From Closterium sp. Naga37s-1 (lineage: Eukaryota; Streptophyta; Zygnematophyceae; Desmidiales; Closteriaceae): a DNA stretch of 64,000 bases. The stretch is from the NCBI GenBank assembly GCA_947471745.1, contig CANJKZ010000768.1, positions 1,937,501-2,001,500 on the forward strand, in the 5' to 3' direction. This document shows positions 43,801 to 54,753 of this stretch, piece after piece (the first letter of the stretch is position 1; each line of letters opens with the position of its first letter). The translations under genes were made by a program, and so were the position numbers. The notes below the pieces were generated by a model. That model did not search any database. It was not told the origin of the DNA and worked only from the letters and a program-made list of their open reading frames with translations.

Positions 43801-46762
43801 ACCCCCTCCCCCCTCAGGGTCCTGCCCCTTCAGGTGTGTCCCAGGTAGACGCAGTCGAGCCTGTCGAGGTTACTGGTGACTCTGGTGCTGCTGAGGGTGC
43901 TGAGCCTGGGGGTGCTGACTCTGGGGGTGCTGAGCGTGTGGGTGCTACGCCTGGGGGTGCTGAGCCTGAGGGTGCTACTACTGGGGGTCCTGAGCCTGGG
44001 GGTGCTGAGCCTGGGGGTGCTACTACTGGGGGTGCTGAGCCTGGGGGTGCTGAGCCTGGGGGTGCTACGCCTGGGGGTGCTGAGCCTGGGGGTGCCACGC
44101 CTGGAGGTGCTGAGCTTGGGGGTGCGGAGCCTGAGGGAGCTGGGCCTGCTCGTGTGGCGTCTGGCGGTGCTGAGCCTGGAGGTTCTCCGGGTGCTTCGTC
44201 TCGGCGGGAGCCACTCTCTCCACAGGAGCTGCGCGAGTGGTTTTCCCAGCGCTGGAGGCGTGCTGCTGGAGCTGGAGTTTCGTCGGCTACTGAGGGTGCT
44301 GGTGCCGCGGGTCCCGGAGGTGCTCATACTGGGAGTACTGGAGCTGCTGGGCCTGCGGGTACGACTGGAGCTGGAGCTGCTGAGGGTGTTGGCGCTGAGG
44401 CTACTGCTGTCGGTCCTGGAGGCGGTCCTGCTGGGGGTGCTACTGGTGCTGCTGGAGGTACTGGAGCTGGAGGTGCTGCTGGCGCTGGTGCTGCCGCTAG
44501 GGGTACTGGTGCTGTCCCTGCTGTGTCTGGAGTCGCCGCGCGGCCTAGGCCGTACTTCGTTCCGCTCCTTCAGCAGGTTCTTGGTCTCCCGCCTTCTACT
44601 GGTCCTCCTCCTCCCTTAGAGTGTCCACAGCCTGTCCCGTCACAGTTACAGTTACAGCCGGCCTCCCCACTGCCCGCTCCTTCTCCCTACACTGGTCCTA
44701 CTGGAGGTCTTGCTGAGCGTCGTGAGCCTGCGTCTCGCCCTGCGTCGCCTGTCCGTGCTGCTCGCCCTAGTGGTCGTGGTTCGCGTCAGCGTCCTCCTCC
44801 TGTCCCTGGCACGCACCGGATGTCTCTACGTCCGTCCACTGCTCCTCTGCGTGCCCCTTTGCCTTCTCCTCCTGAGTCCTCTCTTCCTGCTCTTCCTGAC
44901 CCGGAGTCGGACTCTCTTCGTGCTGCCAGTCCTACTGTCACGCATCTCCTTGCTAATATTGTCACTGACCCTTCCTTTGAGTCCACTGCTGCGTCTGCCC
45001 TAGTTACTGAGCTCGTCGACTTTGCTGCTCGCTGTCGTCTAGACTACGCTGCTAGTCTTGTTGCTGAGTCTGAGTCTGTCTGTCCTCCGTCCGTAGGGGG
45101 TGAGTGTTCCCTTGGCACGGACGTCCTTGAGGACAGGCAAGAGGAGTTCCAGTGTTTGGCTGCTGCTTCACCTCATCTCGTGTCCGTACTGCTTACCCCT
45201 GAGGGAGACCCGGATGCACTTGACATCCCGACTCCGCGCTCTTACGCGGAAGCGATAGAGGGTCCCTACTCCTCTCAGTGGCAGGCAGCTATGGACGCAG
45301 AGATGGCTTCCTGGAAGTCCACAGGCACCTACGTTGACGAGGTTCCCCCGCCTGGGGCGAACATCGTCAGTGGCATGTGGATTTTCAGGGTGAAGCGGCC
45401 GCCGGGTTCTCCGCCTGTCTTCAAGGCGCGTTACGTGGCTCGTGGCTTCAGTCAGCGGCAGGGAGTTGACTACTTTCAGACCTTCTCTCCCACCCCAAAG
45501 ATGACCACTCTTCGGGTACTGCTGCACATAGCTGCTCACCGCGACTACGAGCTGCACTCTCTTGACTTCAGCACTGCTTTCTTGCAGGGCAGCCTGCACG
45601 AGGAGATCTGGCTGCGTCGCCCACCTGGCTTCACTGGGTCTTTTCCTCCTGGCACCCAGTGGAGCCTCCGGCGGCCAGTCTACGGTCTCCGCCAGGCACC
45701 GCGTGAGTGGCACGACACACTGAGGACTACACTTGCGGCTCTTGGGTTTGCTCCCTCTACTGCCGACCCGTCGCTGTTTCTGCGCACCGACACTTCTTTG
45801 CCGCCGTTCTACATCCTCGTGTACGTCGACGACTTGGTCTTCGCCACAGCTGACACTGCTGGACTCGCCCACGTGAAGTCCGAGCTGCAGAAGAGACACA
45901 CGTGCACAGACCTGGGTGAACTGCGCAGCTACCTTGGCTTGCAGATCACCCGGGACAGAGCACGCCGCACCATTACCCTGACTCAGTCACACATGGTGCA
46001 GCAGGTCCTTCAGCGCTTCGGCTTCACGTACTCCTCGCCTCAGGCCACTCCTCTGCCTACTCGCCACTCGCTCTCAGCTCTGCCTTCGGATGCCTCATGT
46101 ACCTGATGACCTGCACACGACCTGACCTTGCATACCCTCTTAGCATTCTTGCACGCTATGTTGCTCCTGGGAGACACAGACCGGAGCACATGACTGCAGC
46201 GAAGAGGGTGTTGCGCTACTTGTGCAGTACGTCAGGCATGGGGCTTGTGCTTGGAGGGCAGAGTCCAGTGGTCCTCACTGGGCACGCAGACGCTTCTTGG
46301 GCTGACGACCAGGCTACGCAGCGGTCGTCACAGGGTTACACCTTCAGCCTTGGTTCCGGCTCTGTTTCGTGGCGGGCTACCCGCTCGTCTTCTGTTCTCG
46401 GCTCCAGTTGTGAGGCTGAGATCTACGCCGGGGCCATGGCTGCACAGGAGCTTCGCTGGCTCACCTACCTGCTGACTGACCTCGGAGAGCCGCCTCGTTC
46501 TCCTCCAGTGCTGTACGTAGACAACAAGGCCATGCTGGCCTTGTGTCGAGAGCAGAGACTGGAGCACAGAACGAAGCACATTGCTCTCCGCTACTTCCTT
46601 GCTCGTGAGCTACAGCAGCGTGGTCAGCTGCGGCTTGCGTACGTGGCCTCTGAGGCCAACACTGCTGATATCTTCACCAAGGCACTTGCGCTTTGTGATC
46701 ATCAGCGCTTCTGTACTCAGCTGGGTCTTGTGCCTACCTTGCCTCACTTGCTCACCCCTTGA
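40831..46762 (+). pseudogene. Copia gag-pol of element E
   Basis: Same plan as element D: Gag from 40831 (MATPSVLAFD), a glycine tract about 41640-41815, a short glutamine run about 41862-41883 with fewer CAG units than D, the Cys/His segment about 41965-42035, protease near 42370, GAG-pre-integrase about 42815-42990, integrase about 43025-43460, a hinge with GAEPGG-type repeats about 43880-44180 (slightly longer than in D), reverse transcriptase about 45300-46040 and RNase H about 46270-46740. Broken with about two or three breaks. Confidence 0.92.
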
Positions 46763-46969
46763 CCTTGTTTGTACTGTTGCGTATATATATACACCTGCTC
46801 TTGCTTGTCTAGCCTTACATATATATGTAATCCTGCATGTGAACTGGCCTTGTGGCCTTGAACTTGTGCTCGGAATGTGTGGTGACTTTGTGATCCACCC
46901 TGAGCTTGCTTTGCTTTGCTTGACTGGTCTTGTGACCCCTTGTTCTCCCCCACTTTGCCTATGGGGGTG

Positions 46970-47094
46970 TGTCAGATTTATATGACATAGCTACTGTAGG
47001 CTATAGTGGGGTAGCACATATGGGGTACAGTTTTCTAGGGTTTGCTTTTGTACCCAACTTTCCCTTAGTCAATTTCATTCCTCGTTTCTTCTCA
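46970..47094 (+). repeat. 3' LTR of element E
   Basis: 125 bases, one difference from the 5' LTR. Followed by CAGTA. Confidence 0.95.
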
Positions 47095-47123
47095 CAGTAG
47101 GCCATTACTGGGTCTGCTTCCTT

Positions 47124-47560
47124 CCTCGCTGATCTGCCGTTAGTTTCTACAGATGCTTTTCGTCGCTTAACCGTGAGTTAATTTAACGTTCCCAAGCATT
47201 TTCCTTATGCTGTGTTTTACTACGTTGTTTGCTGTTGCTACAACATCCTTGTTCCCTGCTGTTTTCTGCAGAAGTGTTTATTTCCTTCATTCTCCGTTAA
47301 CCACTTTCATAATAATTGATTTCCAGCTTTTCCCGCGCACTAGCTTCTCACAAGCAGGTATAGCGCGTTTTGGTCCGTTTTTTCCTCGCTGATCTGCCGT
47401 CAGTTTCTGCAGACGCCTTTCGTCGCTTAACCGTGAGTTAAATAACGTTCCCGAGCATTTACCTTACGCTGTGTTTTTACTACGTCGTTTGCTGTTACTA
47501 CAACATCCTTGTTCCTATCTGTTTTCTTCGTAAGAGTTTATCTCCTTTATTCCCCGTCTT
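47124..47560. repeat. Direct duplication (~175 bp units, 260 bp apart) within the arm
   Basis: The segment starting CCTCGCTGATCTGCCGT at 47124 recurs at 47384, with shared CGTCGCTTAACCGTGAGTTA, TACAACATCCTTGTTCC and TTTATTCYCCG-like words. The same pair, in reverse, is present in the right arm (about 56440-56850), so the duplication predates the inverted repeat. Confidence 0.8.
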
Positions 47561-47852
47561 GGGCTATCTTCTAATATTGTCTGTTTCGTAAAACTACCTG
47601 GTATTGCTCCGTCGTGCTTCTCCCCATTCAAGGCTAACACGAACCTCGTGCCGTTTGTAATGTCCTCACCTCTGCAGGGTACAAACATACTGCAGGGTGC
47701 ACTCGCGTACAGCGGGGCACATTCGCGTAATGCAGACTTGTTTATATTTACTAACATTTTTTTCCTGAACTAACATTCTGTTTCCTGACATGCAGGTTTA
47801 ATCGTGTTGCTGAATGTACTGATGAGAAACGGCAAGTATTCCCATAATATTC

Positions 47853-48620
47853 GTGTTGGATTGTTCTTTTTGCGGCCTAGTATTTCCAGCTCAACATTCC
47901 AGGGTATTTCAGTGCACTGGCTACATATTTGGGAAGAAATGTATTTCAGGAACATGTGCTTTTCATTGTGTAAAGACTAAGGATTTGAAGATCCCTGTTT
48001 TTTGTTGCTTATGTCAGTCGATTTATATATATTCTAAATATGTCAGAAGCAATTGCTATTTCACTGTTATCATTCCAGAAATCGAAAATGAAAATGAAAT
48101 CGTTACTTTTCATGATAACAGTGAAATAGCAATTGCTTCCTATATGCGGAATTTTCTGGAAAAATGTGAATTGAGGTGTACACGCAGCGTTTTTAGCTGT
48201 AACAGTAACCCTGTGTTTCCAAAAATCTTGGAGCCAACAAGCAGGCAGTCGCAAACTACGCGACATCACCCCAAAAACTGGCGAACTCGCCCAGCTCCTC
48301 TCGTTCCCGACCTAAACCTGCGTGGTACCAAAATGGCCAAGAACTTCGCCACCGTAAACTGCTCGATTTTCAACCGCCCCAGACAGGCGCAAGTCACCAA
48401 CTTCGACCGCTTACATCCCTACGTTAGAGGGTACTGTAGCACAAAGCAGGCCCGTAACCGGCCGTTCGCACCCTGCGCGGAAATAGACGGTTTCGGGCAA
48501 TATGCCACTCCATTTACGGGGCGCATGGAAACCCACCAATTTCTCCTGACTACTCCTGCAGTTTCACCCAAATACTGCCGGAAATTCTCCCGACATTTTT
48601 CTGATGGAGGTCCTCTTTGA
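47853..48620 (+). other. Unrecognised 255-codon open frame, probably chance
   Basis: Starts MLDCSFCGLVFPAQHSRVFQ and ends near the inner edge of the left arm. The first 40 residues are Cys-rich, but no known zinc-finger spacing fits. The equivalent sequence in the right arm, at about 97% identity, is not open across the same length, and the frame runs straight through a hairpin (48047-48138). Both facts argue against a conserved gene. Confidence 0.2.
48047..48138. repeat. Perfect 26-bp inverted repeat (hairpin), left copy
   Basis: AAGCAATTGCTATTTCACTG followed by TTATCA (48047-48072) is mirrored exactly at 48113-48138, with 40 bases between. The loop contains GAAAATGAAAATGAAAT. It could be the terminal repeats of a tiny DNA element of about 92 bases. 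No clear target duplication is seen. Confidence 0.75.
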
Positions 48621-48852
48621 CGAAAAGCGTGGTCACGTCACTCTTCGCAAGACGACGCCAGCGACGGCAGACTGACGCGATAATGAGATTCCGAGCCACG
48701 TTTGAGTCTGGAGGAGGGGCTAGTACGGGCGTCTCAACTATCAGACATGCACTACTAGACCCACGTCCTATAGGTGTCCAAATGTAATTGGACGTCCACA
48801 AGCTGTCTATGTAAGACTCGCACGAAGAGGATTGTTTGAAGGATTGCCTCAA
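48607..48852. other. Central spacer of the large inverted repeat
   Basis: 246 bases between the arms, not repeated elsewhere in the window. Contains a short dyad (TGTCCAAATGTAATTGGACG near 48775). No gene seen. Confidence 0.7.
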
Positions 48853-48936
48853 CATCAGAAAAATGTCGGGAGAATTTCCGGCAGTATTTGGGTGAAACTG
48901 CAGGAGTTGTCAGGAGAAATTGGTGGGTTTCCATGC

Positions 48937-50175
48937 TGTTGACTCTAAGTACTATGCGGAAGCGTTTAAAACTGAACCACGAACTCAAACTTGGCAACAC
49001 TTAACTTCACTTTGAACCCTCCGAGTGTGACAGCTTGTCACCTCATAGCCAAGGGTATAACAGATACAAAGTGAGTAGTTATGCCTTGCTTGATTTGTGG
49101 AGTGAGGAATCTGGTTGAGCAGCGTTTTGGCAGCACCACGTTACGTTTCTACTCTCGTCAATACGTAGTAGTAGAATTTCGAGCTTGAAAAAGCATAATA
49201 GCATTGATTGAAAATGAACAAGTACAAGCACACATTTATATAAAGTCCTAAACACACAAAGGAAAACATAAAACAGTTGCTTAACTGGAATCCAGGGCTT
49301 CGCCTTGCTGTATTAGAAAACAGTTGTGAAACTGCTGGAGAATTTGGCTCAATCTGCCTCATTAGAATTAACTGTAATCCATTTGTGCTGAAGCCAAACT
49401 CCCCTGCTGACTCCCGTCACGAATATTCATGAGTTCTCGTGTGGAATCATGGACACTCGTGTGGGATTCCCGTTTCCCAGTTGTAAAACGGCTTTAACCG
49501 TTATCAAAACGGAATTCACCGTTTTGTACCTGTTGAAAAATCATCACGCTAAGCAGCGTCACTTTCGCGCGAAGCCCGCTGTTTCCAAGTCAGCGCGGGA
49601 TACGGTTGGTCAACCGTAATCCCGTGGCACCCCCAGTCAAGCGAGAAAAGCCGATCGCTGACGCGATCGTGCTTTGTCTCGCGTGGGACAGGGCATTAAA
49701 TTTCCCTGTCTTGTTGCGATCGTGCAACTGTGCACGGTCGCAACAGTTGCGACACACGCGCGGGCCCTGAGGGGCCACACGCGCATGTCAGGACCCCACG
49801 CGCGGGTCCTGACTTTCGCGCACTTTTTGACCAGCGCGAAATTGGTCAAAGGGTCCGAGTCAAAGACTCGAGCCCAGCACCCCCCGACACACTCGACACT
49901 CGCCACGAGTGCTCATGAAAACTCGTGAGCTTTCATGAGCTTTCATGACGCTCGTAACTATCATGAACGCTCACAGTTGTTCATGAGAATTAGCGAACGA
50001 ACATGAGTTGTCATGAGAATTCATGACTCGTCATGATCCGTCATGACTTGTCATGTGCCCACAACAAAAACACATGAAACAGAATGCAGAAACAAATGCG
50101 CACAGAACACACACAAAATGCGGGACTTCATGTAGGCAGCTGGTTGACGTGCAAAATTAAGTTTTGCACCCAACA
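48937..50175 (-). repeat. 3' LTR of element G (long form)
   Basis: 1239 bases. It includes a part absent from the 5' copy, with a cluster of TCATGA palindromes (about 49910-50055) and a perfect 10-bp hairpin GTCAGGACCC/GGGTCCTGAC (49787-49813). Confidence 0.95.
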
Positions 50176-50220
50176 AACTCCCCCTCAAGCATTCGCCTGC
50201 TTGCACCTCCTTGCACGAGC

Positions 50221-53200
50221 CTAGTTGAGGCTCATACCGCACAACTTAGCACAGCGCCAGTGAGGTTCTTCAGCAAGCCGCTTCGTGAGGAAATCTGCAG
50301 GCTGCTGCTGAGTTTTCACATAGAGGGGCTCAATGGATCCCCTCTGCACTTCCTTACGTAGCCAATGCCATTTGATTTGCATGTGCTTGGTGAGCCCATG
50401 CAGCACCGCGTTTTTGGACATCGCGATGGCACTCGAGTTGTCACAGAACAGCGGTGTTGCCGTTTTCCGCTCATGTCCTATCTCCTCCAGCAGCTTCCTC
50501 AGCCAAATCAGCTCCTTGGCTGCATGGTACATGGACATATACTCGGCTTCAGCAGAAGAACCCGCCGTTTCCACCTGTTTCTTAGACCTCCAGCTCACGG
50601 GCCCACCACCTATCACGCACACATATCCTCCCACAGAGGACATGTCTTCCTTTTCCGATGCCCAAGTTGCATCAGCATACCCTGTGAGAAACAGCTCCTT
50701 CTCCCCAAGATGCTCCCCCTTCTCCTTGAGAACCTCTGCTCCTTTCTGCTTCCTTTGAGCCACGGCCGAGTATTGAACTCCAACGGTGGGATAGGAGTTC
50801 AAATACTTGATGATACGCTTAGCTGCATCCACCTGTTCCTCGGTGGGATTTTGTACCACCCTAGCCAGCTGCCCCACAGCAAACGAGACATCCGGCCTCG
50901 TGTGCACGGCTGCATAGAGCAAACTCCCCACCATTGACTGAAAACGAGCCTGCTCCCGCTGATCCACCCCTTCATTCTCACCAGCCTTGACGAGTTTGAA
51001 CTCGGATGGAAGTGGTGTGGCAATTTTCCTTCCGACCTCAACCTCATACTTGCTCCCCATGTCGTTGATATACTTCTCCTGGTGCAGCTTCACCCATCCA
51101 TTGCTGACATCCCTCTCAATGTGCATCCCAAGGTAGTAATTCGCCTCCCCCAGGGTCTTGCACTTGAAGTTTTGCATCAGCTTCTGCTGCACCTTCATCA
51201 CCTCTTGCTTGCTGCTCCCGAACAAGAGGATGTCGTCCACGTACACCAGGAACATGACGAGGCTCTCCTTCTCCCCCATGAGGAAAAGACCCTCGTCACA
51301 TGCACTCGCCCTGAAGCCTATCTCCTCTAGGACTGAAGAGAGCTTCTTGTACCAGCAACGTGGTGCTTGTTTGAGGCCATAGATGGCCTTCTTCAGCTTG
51401 CACACACGCCCGGTACCGTCCTCATAACCCGGCGGCTGCGACATAAACACCTCCACATCTATCAGCCCATAGAGGAAGGCTGTGGTGATATCCATCTGAA
51501 CTATCACCCACCCACACACAGCTGCACCGGCGAGGAGAACACAGATTGTTGGCGTCTTTGCAGTTGCTGCAAACGTTTCCTTGAAGTCTTCCCTTTCCTT
51601 TTGCTGGTATCCCCTTGCAACCAGCCTGCTCTTGTAAACTGACACGGCTCCTTTGTTGTCTGTTTTAATCCTAGGAATCCAGCCACAGCTTATGGATTTC
51701 TTCCCCTCCGGCAGTGGCACCAGCTCCCATGTCCCATTTTCCATTTGGCTGTTGTATTCCGCATCCATTGACGCCAACCACTTGTCCCTATCTGGTCCTT
51801 TGAGCGCTTCTTCCATGGTGAGCGGTTGAGTCGGTGCGGGTGCCATGAAGCAGTAGATTTCCTCCTCCTCTTCCTCATCAGAGTCACAGCTACTTTGCAG
51901 CACCAGGAATGCATCGTTTTGCTGCTGCTCTCCCCTTGCTCCTCCGTATTCCCTCAGCTTCAATGCGGCTGCACGCATCTGCTTTTCGATCATGGGCGAA
52001 AGAGCACGACCTGTGGGAGAGGGTTTGATTTGGGTCCTTCTTCGGGGAAGGGTGGGGGGAATCACACGAGTTATAGGGTGAGGTTCCTCAGGTGCAACCA
52101 TTGGTTCCACTCCCTTGACCACGGGAAGCTCTGCTGCACCCTCCTCTTCGTGTGCCGTTGCACCTTCATCTCCTTCCCACTCCTCCGCATCAAACCCCAT
52201 CGTTGCTTGTTCCAGCTGCTGCATGAGTTTCTCCTTTGGCTGCTTGGACCAGCTCCCATAGGTGATGTCCTCCATGAATTTGACATCCCTGCTGTCAAAA
52301 ACCACTCCTTTGCTCGGCTCCCACAGCAGCCACCCCTTGCTTTCCGCTGCCAACCCCAAGTGCACACACCAAACGGCCGTTGCACCCAACTTACTACGGT
52401 GTGCCTTGGGGATGTGAGCCATTGCCATGCAGCCAAACACACGCGGCATGTCAATGGGCGGCTTTCTCCCAAGCCACCTCTCCATGGGGACCCACGACTC
52501 ACCACCAACGTTGGTGAACACCCGGTTCTTCACCACCGTGGCGTGGCGCACAGCATGTGGCCACTTGGAGTTCCCCAACCCCGACTCGATGAGGAGAGCG
52601 CGTGCCGTTTCCAACACCGTGCGGTTGGCCCGTTCAGCTACGCCGTTGGATTGCGGTGTGTATGAGGTGGTGAGCTCGCGGATGATGCCCTGCTTCTTCA
52701 GCCATGCAGTCAGCTCCTCCCCAAGGAACTCCCCACCCCGGTCAGTCCTAATCCGCATCACTTTGTGTCCGGACTGCTTTTCCACCAACGGCAGCCAATC
52801 GTCACAAATGATGGACGGCACGTGGTCCTTCTTCTTGATTGGATAAGCCCAAGTCACTCGGCTCCAGTCATCAACAATTGTGAGAAAATACTTCTCACCC
52901 CGTTCCCCTATCACCGGTAGCGGCCCCACCACATCCATGTGCACGAGCTCTAAGAGCTTTTTGCCGCCACCCTCGGTTGCATGAAAGGGGAAGCGTGTAA
53001 ACTTGCTTAGCATGCAAGTTTCACATTTGTGAGAGACCGCTGCACCAATCAGCTTCAGCCCCTTGACCCCTTCCCCCTCTTGCAGCTGCTGCAGTGCGGG
53101 CATAGCTATGTGCCCGAGGCGACGGTGGGCTGTCATCCAGTCCGTTTCACCGCTCCTCGCTGAAACCTTCAGCTCCTCTGCAGCTACAGCATTGCACTCC

Positions 53201-54708
53201 CCCTCGGATCCACCCTCCTTGCCCCATAGCACCACTGGCAGCTGCCACATTGACTTGCAAATGTCGCGGTCCTCGTGAAGGTCCCACAACACCCGCTTTC
53301 CCAACTGCCCCGTGAATGTCTTGGCACCATCGGTGGAAGTGTTGACACCACATTTGCCCAACTTCCTGAGGGAGATTAGATTCGCCTTGAGGTTAGGGAC
53401 GAGTAGCACATCGCTCAGCACCACCGGCTTGCCATCGGCACCCTTGAATGCAGCACGTCCCGCCCCCGTCACCTTGAGAGCGTGCCCGGATGCCGAATTC
53501 ACTTTAGCAATTGGTGCGGTCCCCACCTTGTCAAGGAGATCGGCCCTTGGAGTCATAGTCCATGCCGCTCCTGTATCCAATATCCACGTGTTGAGCGGGT
53601 GCAGTGAAGCTCCAGCATGGGCGATCACCGCTCCCTCTTCCGGCTCCCCAACGTGGAAGAACTGACCGGCTTCACGTTGCTCATTTTCAGCCGGTTCTTC
53701 ATCGGCTACCGCTCCGGCGCCGCTCCCATCCTTGGTCCTGTTGGAGGGGGTCCACCATGAAGGTTTAGAACGACACTTAAACCAAGGGTGACCCACATTC
53801 TCACAATACCAGCACTTGCCATCCATTTTCCCGCCTCCCTTTCCTCCCCCTTTGCCACCACGGCCTCCACCACGTCCCGTTCCTTTGCCACCTTGCTGAC
53901 TTGAGGGCTCCTCATCCTTAGCAGCCCCCTTCCCCGCCCCTTGCCATTTCTTGCCTTTACCCCATTTTCCTCCTTGCATAGCGTAGCTGCTGCTCCCTTC
54001 TTCACTTCCCCTCAATTGGCGCCTCCGGAAGTCCTCCTCAAGGACCTTGGTGCGGATCCACTCCAACGTCCATTGGCTCTGATTTTGGGGAAGGCTGAGG
54101 CCGCTTGTGAATATCATCCATGACTCCGGCAGCAGTGACAACATCTTAACACACTTGGTTTGTTCGGGGTAGATGATTCCGGCAATGGCAAGCTTGGCGT
54201 AGAGATCTCTCAGCTTGTCTAGGATCGGCTGAACGGGTTCTCCTTCACTAAGGCGAAGGGTGGAGAGCTCTCTCTCCAGCATGAGAGTAGCTACAACTGA
54301 TGTGGGGGCATGGAGATCCTTGAGCACGGTCCATGCCTTAGGGCCACACTCTTCCTCCGGGAGGAGGTGCATGATATGCTGGCATTGAGCGAGATCTAGG
54401 CCTTGAGACAAGATGTAGTACCCGGCGGATGAACGTTCGTCCCACTCGTTCTGAAGCTCCGGGGCACTAGGTCGTTTCTCGCTGCCTATCATAAGCTTTA
54501 GGTGACCTATCTGCCGAAAATATAGCTGCATTTTCCAAGACCAGTCGTCATAGCCCTCTCCACTAAATTTGTCGACTGAGAAGTTCTTCAACACTTCCCT
54601 TAGCAGCGGGCCCTGGTTCGTCCGAGCTATCCTAGGCACGGAAACACCAGATTCTTGGCTACCACTACTCGCGGGGGCTGAATTCCCTTCTTCTCTAGGC
54701 GACCCCAT
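50221..54708 (-). CDS. Copia gag-pol polyprotein of element G, 1495 codons, uninterrupted
   Basis: The ATG at 54708 begins MGSPREEGNSAPASSGSQES. Parts by approximate residue: Gag 35-240 (plant copia, UBN2-like); a Gly/Lys-rich stretch; a CCHC knuckle CWYCENVGHPWFKC near 297-310; protease with LDTGAAWTM near 380; GAG-pre-integrase 520-580; an integrase core 585-720 with D, D and E in HMDVVGPL, IRTDRGGEF and NGVAERANR; an acidic hinge; reverse transcriptase 985-1230 with YVDDILLF; and RNase H 1340-1460 ending CGMSLN. One frame carries gag and pol, as is usual in copia; the family adjusts Gag:Pol ratio by splicing or turnover. Length is normal for copia (about 1300-1500). Confidence 0.95.
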   Translation of the reverse strand: MGSPREEGNSAPASSGSQESGVSVPRIARTNQGPLLREVLKNFSVDKFSGEGYDDWSWKMQLYFRQIGHLKLMIGSEKRPSAPELQNEWDERSSAGYYILSQGLDLAQCQHIMHLLPEEECGPKAWTVLKDLHAPTSVVATLMLERELSTLRLSEGEPVQPILDKLRDLYAKLAIAGIIYPEQTKCVKMLSLLPESWMIFTSGLSLPQNQSQWTLEWIRTKVLEEDFRRRQLRGSEEGSSSYAMQGGKWGKGKKWQGAGKGAAKDEEPSSQQGGKGTGRGGGRGGKGGGKGGGKMDGKCWYCENVGHPWFKCRSKPSWWTPSNRTKDGSGAGAVADEEPAENEQREAGQFFHVGEPEEGAVIAHAGASLHPLNTWILDTGAAWTMTPRADLLDKVGTAPIAKVNSASGHALKVTGAGRAAFKGADGKPVVLSDVLLVPNLKANLISLRKLGKCGVNTSTDGAKTFTGQLGKRVLWDLHEDRDICKSMWQLPVVLWGKEGGSEGECNAVAAEELKVSARSGETDWMTAHRRLGHIAMPALQQLQEGEGVKGLKLIGAAVSHKCETCMLSKFTRFPFHATEGGGKKLLELVHMDVVGPLPVIGERGEKYFLTIVDDWSRVTWAYPIKKKDHVPSIICDDWLPLVEKQSGHKVMRIRTDRGGEFLGEELTAWLKKQGIIRELTTSYTPQSNGVAERANRTVLETARALLIESGLGNSKWPHAVRHATVVKNRVFTNVGGESWVPMERWLGRKPPIDMPRVFGCMAMAHIPKAHRSKLGATAVWCVHLGLAAESKGWLLWEPSKGVVFDSRDVKFMEDITYGSWSKQPKEKLMQQLEQATMGFDAEEWEGDEGATAHEEEGAAELPVVKGVEPMVAPEEPHPITRVIPPTLPRRRTQIKPSPTGRALSPMIEKQMRAAALKLREYGGARGEQQQNDAFLVLQSSCDSDEEEEEEIYCFMAPAPTQPLTMEEALKGPDRDKWLASMDAEYNSQMENGTWELVPLPEGKKSISCGWIPRIKTDNKGAVSVYKSRLVARGYQQKEREDFKETFAATAKTPTICVLLAGAAVCGWVIVQMDITTAFLYGLIDVEVFMSQPPGYEDGTGRVCKLKKAIYGLKQAPRCWYKKLSSVLEEIGFRASACDEGLFLMGEKESLVMFLVYVDDILLFGSSKQEVMKVQQKLMQNFKCKTLGEANYYLGMHIERDVSNGWVKLHQEKYINDMGSKYEVEVGRKIATPLPSEFKLVKAGENEGVDQREQARFQSMVGSLLYAAVHTRPDVSFAVGQLARVVQNPTEEQVDAAKRIIKYLNSYPTVGVQYSAVAQRKQKGAEVLKEKGEHLGEKELFLTGYADATWASEKEDMSSVGGYVCVIGGGPVSWRSKKQVETAGSSAEAEYMSMYHAAKELIWLRKLLEEIGHERKTATPLFCDNSSAIAMSKNAVLHGLTKHMQIKWHWLRKEVQRGSIEPLYVKTQQQPADFLTKRLAEEPHWRCAKLCGMSLN

Positions 54709-54753
54709 CGATGGATACGTTGAGAATGGCTAAGGACCAGCTCTGATACCACG

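Larger units (their letters stand above)
39793..47094 (+). mobile_element. Copia LTR retrotransposon E, young, broken coding region
   Basis: 7302-bp sister of element D. LTRs are 125 bp and differ at one position, so the insertion is recent. The flanks are GAGTA (39788-39792) and CAGTA (47095-47099). The empty site in the right arm of the inverted repeat reads TACTC (56855-56859), the reverse of GAGTA, confirming the target. Primer site TGGTATCGAGC follows the 5' LTR and ATGGGGGTG precedes the 3' LTR, as in D. About two or three breaks in the coding region. Confidence 0.95.
37745..48606 (+). repeat. Large inverted repeat, left arm (interrupted by TRIM and element E)
   Basis: Read outward to inward, this arm matches the reverse complement of 48853-58549 at roughly 97% by eye, once inserted elements are set aside. 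Arm content: about six satellite units (to 38935), a unique segment 38936-39792, and a unique segment 47100-48606. Arm length without insertions is about 3.2 kb on both sides. The empty site matching element G is at 48523-48527 in this arm. Confidence 0.9.

Noticed and set aside
47853-48620. 255-codon Cys-rich open frame as a host gene
   Set aside because: The other arm of the inverted repeat does not keep the frame open, and it spans a hairpin.
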